The notes under the pieces are model-generated. The model was not told the origin of the DNA, did not search any database, and saw only the letters and a list, made by a program, of their open reading frames with translations. A stretch of DNA of 7,480 nt, from positions 1 to 7,480 of the forward strand of contig CALIDR010000198.1 in NCBI GenBank assembly GCA_938022295.1, given 5' to 3'. This stretch comes from an uncultured Burkholderiaceae bacterium. Lineage in GTDB: Bacteria > Pseudomonadota > Gammaproteobacteria > Burkholderiales > Burkholderiaceae_C. Positions 1 to 5,383 of this stretch are shown piece after piece (the first letter of the stretch is position 1; every line of letters starts with the position of its first letter). A program made the translations under genes and the position numbers.

Positions 1-168
1 CGAGCGCGCGTTGACGAGGATGACCTCGAGCGGCGTGTCGCGCAACGCGCGCTCGAACCCCTCGGAGTCGACGAAGCGCACCGTCAGCAGCGCGCCGTGC
101 ACCGCCACCGACGCCGCGAACGCCCAGTGCAGCGTCGTCAGGTGCAGCGTCCCGGGACCCCCGGCCAT
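1..168 (-). CDS. tonB: TonB-family energy transducer, N-terminal fragment
   Basis: This is the first 56 codons of a gene that continues beyond the left edge. TonB-type proteins are anchored in the inner membrane and pass proton-motive energy from ExbB/ExbD to outer-membrane receptors. One hydrophobic segment spans about residues 13-33. Inside it SVAVHGALL closely matches the E. coli TonB helix SVCIHGAVV, including the Ser-x3-His pair (S20, H24) needed for coupling to ExbB. It is followed by DTPLEVILVNARS, which I recognise from Burkholderiales TonB-like proteins encoded next to an RNB ribonuclease. The ATG lies 4 bases after the ribonuclease stop (TGA AGCC ATG), so co-transcription or translational coupling is likely. 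No Shine-Dalgarno sequence is visible. The periplasmic Pro-rich region and C-terminal domain are outside the window, so the family call rests on the N-terminus and the gene order. Confidence 0.75.
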   Translation of the reverse strand, partial: MAGGPGTLHLTTLHWAFAASVAVHGALLTVRFVDSEGFERALRDTPLEVILVNARS

Positions 169-172
169 GGCT

Positions 173-2227
173 TCAGGCAGCGGATGCCGGCGCCGCGTCG
201 TCGCCTTGCGGCGCGGGGCCTTCGTCGACGTCGATCGCCAGCGCCAGCGGCCCGGCGGCCTCGGCGTCTTCCTCGCCCTCGTCGCCGGCCTCGGGCGCCG
301 CGGCGGAGGCATCGAGCCGCTCGACGAGGCTCGCGTGCAGGTCCAGCGTCAGCAGGTCGATGCCGGCGACGCGCACGCGCACGCGCGTGCCGCGCGCCAG
401 CGGCTCGCAGCCGGGCACGCGGCACACGAGCGGCAGCGCGTCGGCGCGCACCAGTCCATCCTTCATCACGCTCGCCTCGAAGTCGGTCACGGCGTTCTGT
501 TCCAGCCAGCGCAGCGTCCAGAACCGCTCGATCGCGTGCTGGAAGTCGGCATACGCACTGTAGGCGGCGTCGAAGGCCGAAATGACGGAGAAAAGCGCCG
601 CATCCTTGGGCTTGAACGGCGCGGCCAGCGCCGCCGTGCGGCCGTGGCGGGCGGCGGCGACGATCTGCCACTGGTTGACGAGGTCGACGTAGCGCCGCAG
701 CGGCGAGGTGGCCCAGGTGTACTGCGCCACCCCCATGCCCGCGTGCGGCAGCGGCTTGGTGCCCATGCGCACCTTGACGCCGGGGGCGAGCGCGGCCTGG
801 CTGCGGTAGATCGCGGGCACGCCGAGCTCGGCCAGCCACCCGCCCCAGGTGCTGTTGGCGAGGATCATCGCCTCGGAGACGATCAGGTCCAGCGGCGCGC
901 CGCGGCGGCGGGCGGCGATCTGCACCGTCTCGCTGCCGTCGGGCTCGTGGCGCGGGTGCTGGCCGGCGGCGTCGAGCAGGCGGAACGCGTAGTCGGGGCG
1001 CGTGAAGAGTTCGGGCTTGCCGCGCACCCGTTCGCGCTGCGCCTTCAGGTGGCGCGCCAGCCGCCAGCAGAACGCGAGCTCGACGGCGAACGGCACCTCG
1101 GCCAGCGCCTCGCCGGCGAGCGCGGCCTCGGTGACGACCTCGTCGAGCTCGTCGTGGCGCAGGTTGGCCGCCACCGGCACGCGCTCCAGGCGCGTGTCGC
1201 GGCCCACGATCTCGAGCGTCGCCTCGTCGAGCGTCAGGTACAGGCTCACCGCCGGGCACTCGCGGCCCTCGTCGAGCGTGTACGCCTTGACGACGTCGGG
1301 CGGCAGCATCGTGATCTTCCAGCCCGGCATGTAGACCGTCGACAGGCGCTCGCGCGCGACCTTGTCGAGCGTCGAGTCGGGCGCGATCGCCAGCGCCGGT
1401 GCCGCGATGTGGATGCCGAGCACGACGCGCCCGCTGCCCAGGCCCGTCACCGACAGCGCGTCGTCGATCTCGGTCGTCGTCGAGTCGTCGATCGAGAACG
1501 CGCGCACCGGCGCCAGCGGCAGGTCGGCCGGCGCCGGCGGCACCGGCAGCGGCGGGAAGCCGGTGCCCTTCGGGAACTGCTCGAACAGGAAGCGGCGCCA
1601 GTGGAACTGGTACGCGCTCGTGATCGCGCCGGCCGCCTTCAGCAGGTCCAGCGGCGAGCGCTGGCTGCGCCGCGCGGCCTCGACGACGGCCTTGTACTCG
1701 GGCGCGTTCTTGTCGGGCTTGAACAGGATGCGGTAGAGCTGCTCGCGCACCGTCGGCGGGCAGCGGCCGGCGACGAGCTCGTCGGCCCAGGCGTCGATCT
1801 GGGCGGCGAGCTGGCGCTTGCGCTCGATGCCCAGCAGCGCCGCCTTGACCGTCTCGGCCGACGCCTTGCGGAACACGCCCTTGCCGACGCGGCGGAAGTA
1901 GTGCGGGGCCTCGAACAGGCGGAACAGCGCCGCGGCCTGCTGCTCGGGGCCGGCGCCGGCGGCGAAGTACTCGCGCGCCAGGTCGACGAAGCCGAAGTCG
2001 CCCTCGGGGGCGAATTCCCAGGCCAGGTCGAGGTCGATGTCGGCCGCCAGCCGCTGTCCGGCGGCGAGCAGCTCGGCCGGCGACGGCTTGTCGAAGCGCA
2101 GCAGCACGTTGGCCTGCTTGACCTTGACGCGCTTGCCCGAGTCGAGCTCGACCTGCATCGAGGCATCGGCTTCGGACATCACGCGCCCGGCAAGGAACCG
2201 GCCGGCGTCGTCGAAGAGGGCGAACAT
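173..2227 (-). CDS. rnb: RNB-domain exoribonuclease (RNase II family)
   Basis: A protein of 684 residues, expected to be a cytoplasmic 3'-5' processive exoribonuclease. The RNB core is clear. The metal site FSIDDSTTTEIDDAL (244-258) supplies D247, D255 and D256, matching D201, D209 and D210 of E. coli RNase II, but E253 stands where E. coli has D207. TSPLRRYVDLVNQ (507-519) holds the arginine pair (R511/R512) matching the RNase II cleavage arginine. A S1/OB-like strand region follows (about 598-636), then an Ala/Glu/Asp/Pro-rich tail (641-684). The N-terminus has no recognisable cold-shock domains. A short beta-rich segment (1-46) leads into a helical, possibly winged-helix region (about 85-200), recalling Deinococcus RNase II. 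The ATG at 2227 is chosen because the family-like sequence begins there and a GACAAT element lies 9 bases upstream; longer versions of the frame would overlap the cupin gene and are Arg-rich antisense-like sequence. Specificity (RNase II versus R) cannot be read from the sequence. Confidence 0.93.
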   Translation of the reverse strand: MFALFDDAGRFLAGRVMSEADASMQVELDSGKRVKVKQANVLLRFDKPSPAELLAAGQRLAADIDLDLAWEFAPEGDFGFVDLAREYFAAGAGPEQQAAALFRLFEAPHYFRRVGKGVFRKASAETVKAALLGIERKRQLAAQIDAWADELVAGRCPPTVREQLYRILFKPDKNAPEYKAVVEAARRSQRSPLDLLKAAGAITSAYQFHWRRFLFEQFPKGTGFPPLPVPPAPADLPLAPVRAFSIDDSTTTEIDDALSVTGLGSGRVVLGIHIAAPALAIAPDSTLDKVARERLSTVYMPGWKITMLPPDVVKAYTLDEGRECPAVSLYLTLDEATLEIVGRDTRLERVPVAANLRHDELDEVVTEAALAGEALAEVPFAVELAFCWRLARHLKAQRERVRGKPELFTRPDYAFRLLDAAGQHPRHEPDGSETVQIAARRRGAPLDLIVSEAMILANSTWGGWLAELGVPAIYRSQAALAPGVKVRMGTKPLPHAGMGVAQYTWATSPLRRYVDLVNQWQIVAAARHGRTAALAAPFKPKDAALFSVISAFDAAYSAYADFQHAIERFWTLRWLEQNAVTDFEASVMKDGLVRADALPLVCRVPGCEPLARGTRVRVRVAGIDLLTLDLHASLVERLDASAAAPEAGDEGEEDAEAAGPLALAIDVDEGPAPQGDDAAPASAA

Positions 2228-2243
2228 AGGGCGCGCATTGTCG
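2228..2243 (-). promoter_or_regulatory. Putative -10 element abutting the rnb start
   Basis: On the minus strand CGACAAT (2243-2237) is followed by nine bases, GCGCGCCCT, and then the rnb ATG. GACAAT matches the sigma-70 -10 consensus at four of six positions. Transcription starting about 7 bases downstream would leave a leader of only a few bases. The same arrangement occurs before lipB. No convincing -35 is visible; CTGAAG at 2263-2258 has only a 15-base spacer. It would allow rnb-tonB to be transcribed independently of the cupin gene. This is inferred from position and similarity only. Confidence 0.45.
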
Positions 2244-2259
2244 CCCGCGGGGCGGGCCT

Positions 2260-2532
2260 TCAGCCGCTGCGCCGCGCGGCCCAGTAGGTGGCGCCCTCGG
2301 CGCCGTAGCGCTCGGCGTGCGGCTCGTCGCGCTCGAGGTCGAAGCGGTCGCCCGGGCGCAGGTGGCGCGTGTGGCCGCCGGCCGTCAGCCACATCTCGCC
2401 GGCGACGACGAGCGCGTGGACGGCGAACGGGTGGGTGTGCGTGTCGACGACGGCGTGCGGCGGCCACGGGCGCTCGAGCACGGTGTCGAAGCCGCGCGCG
2501 CGGGCTTCGGCTTCGAAGTCGGTGAAGGTCAT
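2260..2532 (-). CDS. Small single-domain cupin protein
   Basis: A protein of 90 residues, about the minimum for one cupin barrel. The first cupin motif is DTHTHPFAVHALVVAGEMWL (30-49), with likely metal ligands H32 and H34; E46 or H39 could be a third. The second motif, PGDRFDLERDEPHAERYG (60-77), supplies H72. A bound divalent metal is therefore plausible. Cupins this small range from sensors to isomerases and dioxygenases, and nothing here names a substrate. It ends in GATYWAARR and has no signal peptide, so it is probably cytoplasmic. The ATG at 2532 is the only sensible start, because upstream sequence in frame is antisense to the divergent SUMF1-type gene. No Shine-Dalgarno sequence is seen. 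rnb starts 32 bases downstream on the same strand, so read-through is possible even though rnb seems to have its own promoter. Confidence 0.85.
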   Translation of the reverse strand: MTFTDFEAEARARGFDTVLERPWPPHAVVDTHTHPFAVHALVVAGEMWLTAGGHTRHLRPGDRFDLERDEPHAERYGAEGATYWAARRSG

Positions 2533-2683
2533 GGCGGGGTGTGGCGGGCGGTCGGCGCGGCAGGTTAGCGCAGGCCGGCAGGCGGCGCCGCGGCTGCGCG
2601 TGGGGACTTTCCCGGCCGTGCCGCGCGGACCCGCCGCGGCCCCGGCAGACTGCAAGGCCCGCCGATACTGCCGAGCCACCCCG
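2533..2683. promoter_or_regulatory. Divergent intergenic region, cupin / SUMF1-type gene
   Basis: A 151-base non-coding gap between two divergent genes. On the minus strand TAACCT (2567-2562), 30 bases before the cupin ATG, is a possible -10. On the plus strand GATACT (2664-2669), 14 bases before the SUMF1-type ATG, matches the -10 consensus at four of six positions. A perfect 10-base palindrome, GCGGCGCCGC, sits at 2582-2591, where the cupin -35 would be expected. No good -35 box and no riboswitch-like structure were recognised. GC-rich palindromes arise easily by chance here, so an operator role is speculative. Confidence 0.45.
2664..2669 (+). promoter_or_regulatory. Putative -10 of the SUMF1-type gene
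   Basis: GATACT ends 14 bases before the ATG at 2684. It shares A, T, A and the final T with TATAAT and would give a leader of roughly 7 bases. No -35 box could be found about 17 bases upstream (CCCGGC lies there). Confidence 0.35.
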
Positions 2684-3457
2684 ATGCGTCGCTTGTCACT
2701 GGCCGCGAGCCTGATCGCCGTCGCCTCGCCGGCGGGGGCATCGCCGGATGCCGCGACGATCGACTGGGTGCCGATCGGCGCCGCGTTCGAGATCGCGCGC
2801 ACCGAGACGACGGTCGGCCAGTTCCGCCGCTTCGTCGAGGCCACCGGCACGACGACGCGCGCCGAGCGCGCCGGCGGCGGCGAGGTGTACGAGGCTGGGT
2901 GGGTGCGCAAGCCGGGCTGGACCTGGGCCATGCCATTCGGCGGCGGCGCGCGTGCGGCCGACGACGAGCCCGCGGTGCACCTGACGTTCGACGAGGCGCT
3001 GGCCTTCTGCCGTTGGGCGGGTGGACGGCTGCCGAGCGACGCCGAGTGGGTCGCCGCCGCGTACACCGAGCAGCGCGACGCGCCGCCGGCGCCGTTCGTG
3101 CGCGGCCGCACCTACCCGTACCCCACCGGCGACGGCCCCGCCGGCGCGCAGTGCCTCGGCGACTGCGGCCCGGCGGCGGCGCAGCGCGCGATCCGCCACG
3201 GCGCCGAGCTGACGCGCGGCCTCGGCCACGCGCGCGTCGCGGCGACGCCGGCCGGCGTCAACGGCCTGCACGACATGGGCGCCAACGTCTGGGAGTGGGT
3301 GGACGAGCCGCGCGGCGCGAGCGGCAACGCCGAGCGGCACACGCGCGGCGGCTCGTGGTGGTATGGCGCGGCGCCGATGCGCGCCGATCACCTGCAGGGC
3401 AAGCCGGCCGACACCGCGGTCGTCTACATCGGCTTTCGCTGCGCGCGCGACCGCTGA
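2684..3457 (+). CDS. Exported SUMF1/FGE-fold protein, catalytic cysteines absent
   Basis: A protein of 257 residues with a signal peptide: MRR, a hydrophobic stretch (4-18), and small residues at the likely cleavage site near GAS (18-20). This predicts a periplasmic location. The formylglycine-generating-enzyme (SUMF1) fold is marked by ETTVGQFRRFVEATG (41-55), PAVHLTFDEALAFCRWAGG (96-114) with LPSDAEW (116-122), NGLHDMGANVWEWV (193-206), RGGSWW (221-226) and the terminal GFRCAR (250-255). True formylglycine-generating enzymes have a Cys pair shortly after the RGGS motif, which binds copper and oxidises sulfatase cysteines. Here that stretch is WWYGAAPMRADH with no cysteine, so sulfatase activation is unlikely. 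C157 and C161 (QCLGDC) could form a disulfide. The fold is reused in proteins such as EgtB, PvdO and NirV, so the role is open. No sulfatase gene lies nearby. The ATG at 2684 is chosen because it directly precedes the signal peptide. Confidence 0.85.
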   Translation: MRRLSLAASLIAVASPAGASPDAATIDWVPIGAAFEIARTETTVGQFRRFVEATGTTTRAERAGGGEVYEAGWVRKPGWTWAMPFGGGARAADDEPAVHLTFDEALAFCRWAGGRLPSDAEWVAAAYTEQRDAPPAPFVRGRTYPYPTGDGPAGAQCLGDCGPAAAQRAIRHGAELTRGLGHARVAATPAGVNGLHDMGANVWEWVDEPRGASGNAERHTRGGSWWYGAAPMRADHLQGKPADTAVVYIGFRCARDR

Positions 3458-3469
3458 CGGCGCACGACG

Positions 3470-4651
3470 CTACGCGGCCGCCGGCGCGGGCGGCCTCACC
3501 CACGCGACGAGCAGCACCGCCGCTGCCGTCGCGCAGGCGGCCGAGAACCCGAACGCGGCCCACGGCGCCACCGTCTCGTAGATCCAGCCGAAGACGAGCG
3601 AGGCCGGCAGCAGCATCGCGCCGGCGACGAGATTGAACCAGCCGTACGCCGTGCCCTGGCGGCCGGCCGGCGCGAGGTCGGCCACGAGCGCCTTCTCGAC
3701 GCCTTCCGTGGCGGCGAGGAAGAGGCCGTAGGCGGCGAAGAGCGCGAACAGCCACGCACCGGCCGTGCCGACCGCGCCGAGCGCGGCGTACACCGCCGCG
3801 TACGCGAGCCAGCCGGCCACCAGCAGCCGGCGCCGCCCGACGCGGTCCGACAGCGCCGACAGCGGCGCCGAGAACAGCATCGCCACCGCCGACACCGCCG
3901 CCCACAGCAGCGGCACCTGCGCCTGCGGCACGCCGAGTTCCTGCGCGCGCAGCAGCAGGAACATGTTCGACGAGTTGCCGAGCGTGAAGAGGGCGACGAC
4001 GACGAGGTAGCGCCGCAGCACCGGCGGCAGGTCGCGCAGCGTCGGGTCGAAGCGCTGCGCTGCCGGCCGCGCCGCCACCGGCGGCTCGCGGATCGCCAGC
4101 GCCAGCGCCAGGCACAGCAGCGCCGGCACGATCGTCCACGCGATGACTTCGGTGAGCGGCATGCCCGAGGCGAGCAGCGCCGCGGCCGCCAGCGGGCCGA
4201 CGACGGCGCCGGCGTTGTCCATCGCGCGGTGCACGCCGAACGCGAGCCCGCGGCGGTCGGGGCCGACGCTGGCGGCCAGCAGCGCGTCGCGCGGCGACGT
4301 GCGCAGCCCCTTGCCGACGCGGTCGGCGAAGCGGATCGCCAGCAGCGCCGGCCAGCTCGTGACGAGGGCGACGAGCGGCCGCCCGAAGCCGGCGAGCGCG
4401 TAGCCGACCACGATCCACGGCTTGTGGCGCCGCGTGCGGTCGACGACGACGCCCGAGAACAGCTTGAGCAGGCTCGCGGTGGCCTCGGCGATGCCCTCGA
4501 TCAGCCCGAGCGCCTTCGGGCCTGCCATCAGCACCGACGTCAGCACCAGCGGCACGAGCGGGTACAGCATCTCGGAGGCCGAGTCGTTGACGAGGCTGAT
4601 CAGCGCGACCAGCCAGACCGTGCGCGGCAGCGCGCGCAGGGCTTGCAGCAC
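3470..4651 (-). CDS. MFS transporter, 12 predicted helices
   Basis: A protein of 393 residues with alternating hydrophobic segments, consistent with twelve inner-membrane helices. The major facilitator motif A appears after the second helix as GVVVDRTRRHKPW (67-79) and in diverged form in the second half as LSDRVGRRRLL (267-277). Other recognisable stretches are SLVNDSASEMLYPLVPL (19-35) near the N-terminus and FADRVGKGLRTSPRDALLA (108-126) between helices 4 and 5. This resembles MFS proteins annotated as putative efflux permeases; the substrate is unknown. The start is taken as GTG at 4651, two bases after the DUF190 stop, because the first helix begins about ten residues later and the first internal Met would remove it. 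It is the last gene of a tight minus-strand row after crcB and DUF190, and its stop faces the SUMF1-type stop 12 bases away. A fluoride or general stress role is inferred from context only. Confidence 0.88.
   Translation of the reverse strand: MLQALRALPRTVWLVALISLVNDSASEMLYPLVPLVLTSVLMAGPKALGLIEGIAEATASLLKLFSGVVVDRTRRHKPWIVVGYALAGFGRPLVALVTSWPALLAIRFADRVGKGLRTSPRDALLAASVGPDRRGLAFGVHRAMDNAGAVVGPLAAAALLASGMPLTEVIAWTIVPALLCLALALAIREPPVAARPAAQRFDPTLRDLPPVLRRYLVVVALFTLGNSSNMFLLLRAQELGVPQAQVPLLWAAVSAVAMLFSAPLSALSDRVGRRRLLVAGWLAYAAVYAALGAVGTAGAWLFALFAAYGLFLAATEGVEKALVADLAPAGRQGTAYGWFNLVAGAMLLPASLVFGWIYETVAPWAAFGFSAACATAAAVLLVAWVRPPAPAAA
3476..3495. terminator. Possible stem-loop at the convergent gene junction
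   Basis: GGCCGCC (3476-3482), a six-base loop, and GGCGGCC (3489-3495) form a perfect 7-bp GC stem. It lies 18 bases past the SUMF1-type stop and within the last codons of the MFS gene. There is no T run on either side, so it is not a standard intrinsic terminator. It is listed because the two convergent genes have only 12 bases between their stops and something must end transcription nearby. Confidence 0.2.
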
Positions 4652-4653
4652 GC

Positions 4654-4980
4654 TCAGCCGCCGGTGTCGTCGCCGAGCACGCCGAACTCGACCGGCACCT
4701 TGACGTAGAACAGCCGCACGCCCTCGGCGCGCAGGCGCGCGAACAGGCGCTCGCACTCGTCGGCGTTGACGGTCATCCACACCGCCTGCGGCTGCTCGGC
4801 GAGCTCGAAGAAGTGCGCCGAGTGCAGCCTGCGGTCGGCGCCGAAGCCCTCGCTGGCCGCCACCAGCGTGGCGCCGCGCAGCCCGAGCTCCTGCGCCAGC
4901 CGCAACAGCCACTCGCCCACCGGCCGCCCGGCGTGGCGGCGGGTGCTCTCGGTGAAGAACGTCAGCTGGAATCCGTCCAT
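4654..4980 (-). CDS. DUF190 protein, PII-like fold, partner of CrcB
   Basis: A protein of 108 residues matching the DUF190 family, whose known structures are PII-like ferredoxin folds. Diagnostic stretches are ESTRRHAGRPVGEWLLRLA (11-29), GLRGATLVAASEGFGADRR (33-51) with LHSAHFFELAEQP (52-64), and AVWMTVNADECERLF (66-80). There is no signal peptide or membrane segment, so it should be cytoplasmic. Its ATG shares one base with the crcB stop (TGATG), and a GGAGG lies six bases upstream, so the start is unusually secure. DUF190 genes often sit beside crcB in bacteria, which suggests a sensor or modulator of the fluoride channel, by analogy with PII proteins that gate ammonium transporters. That role is inference; the ligand is not known to me. 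The MFS gene starts two bases after its stop. Confidence 0.9.
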   Translation of the reverse strand: MDGFQLTFFTESTRRHAGRPVGEWLLRLAQELGLRGATLVAASEGFGADRRLHSAHFFELAEQPQAVWMTVNADECERLFARLRAEGVRLFYVKVPVEFGVLGDDTGG

Positions 4981-5372
4981 CAGGTGCCTCCGCGCCCTTG
5001 CATCAGGTGCCACGTCGCGATGCCGGCGATCGTCATCGTGACCGAGCCGACGACGTGCACCGCCACCGCCGACGCCGCCCACAGCAGGCGCCCCTGCTGC
5101 AGCAGCGTGACGACCTCGGCCGAGAACGTCGAGAACGTCGTCAGCCCGCCGAGGAAGCCGGTGATCACGAACAGCCGCCACTCGGGCGGCAGCGTCGGGT
5201 GCGACGCCACGTAGCTGATCGCCAGGCCGACCAGGTAGCCGCCGATCAGGTTGGCCGCCAGCGTGCCGGGCGGGATGTCGGGGAACAGCGTGTTGAGCCA
5301 CGTGCCGAGCGCCCAGCGCGCGATCGCGCCGAGCGAGGCGCCGGCGGCGATCGCGAGCAGGGTCAGCGTCAT
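4980..5372 (-). CDS. crcB: Fluoride channel/exporter CrcB (FluC)
   Basis: A protein of 130 residues, typical FluC length, with four hydrophobic helices (about 3-23, 37-55, 66-90, 97-121). FluC forms antiparallel dimers in the inner membrane that let toxic fluoride leave the cell. The family signature is GFLGGLTTFSTFSAEV (72-87), carrying the conserved Thr/Phe/Ser residues of the fluoride path. GASLGAIARW (11-20) and TLAANLIGGYLVG (37-49), with conserved N41, also fit. The ATG at 5372, 11 bases after the Sel1 gene stop, is preferred; a TTG at 5390 in the same frame would add six residues and overlap the upstream gene. No Shine-Dalgarno sequence precedes it. No fluoride riboswitch can fit in the 11-base gap, so expression probably depends on the promoter upstream of the Sel1 gene or one inside it. 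Confidence 0.96.
   Translation of the reverse strand: MTLTLLAIAAGASLGAIARWALGTWLNTLFPDIPPGTLAANLIGGYLVGLAISYVASHPTLPPEWRLFVITGFLGGLTTFSTFSAEVVTLLQQGRLLWAASAVAVHVVGSVTMTIAGIATWHLMQGRGGT
4987..4991 (-). promoter_or_regulatory. Ribosome binding site of the DUF190 gene
   Basis: GGAGG on the minus strand, six bases before the ATG at 4980 and inside the last codons of crcB. It is the only strong Shine-Dalgarno sequence I found in the window. It fixes the DUF190 start and suggests that this protein is translated efficiently, not merely by re-initiation after crcB. Confidence 0.75.
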
Positions 5373-5383
5373 CGGCCGCAGCG

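Noticed and set aside
11..2287. A 758-codon open frame on the plus strand, antisense to rnb
   Set aside because: It has Arg/Val/Ala/His-rich low-complexity composition and no recognisable domain. It mirrors the rnb codons, whose GC-rich third positions remove stops on the other strand. The rnb frame carries complete catalytic motifs.
2603..2612. GGGACTTTCC, identical to the eukaryotic NF-kB site, and a small inverted repeat
   Set aside because: The resemblance is to a eukaryotic factor with no bacterial counterpart. The 4-bp arms with a 3-base loop are too small to mean much in this composition.
2696..3391. A 231-codon minus-strand frame opposite the SUMF1-type gene
   Set aside because: No recognisable motif. 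The plus-strand frame has a signal peptide and ordered SUMF1 landmarks.
3258..4418. A 386-codon minus-strand frame inside the MFS gene
   Set aside because: It is Arg/Ala/Gly-rich shadow sequence in a different frame; the real frame shows twelve hydrophobic helices and MFS motif A.
5122..5139. Perfect tandem 9-base repeat GAGAACGTC
   Set aside because: It encodes the repeated residues of the FluC signature TTFSTFS, so protein constraint explains it.
5373..5383. Possible fluoride riboswitch before crcB
   Set aside because: Only 11 bases separate crcB from the upstream stop, far too short for the aptamer, and I saw no crcB-motif-like sequence in the preceding coding region by eye.
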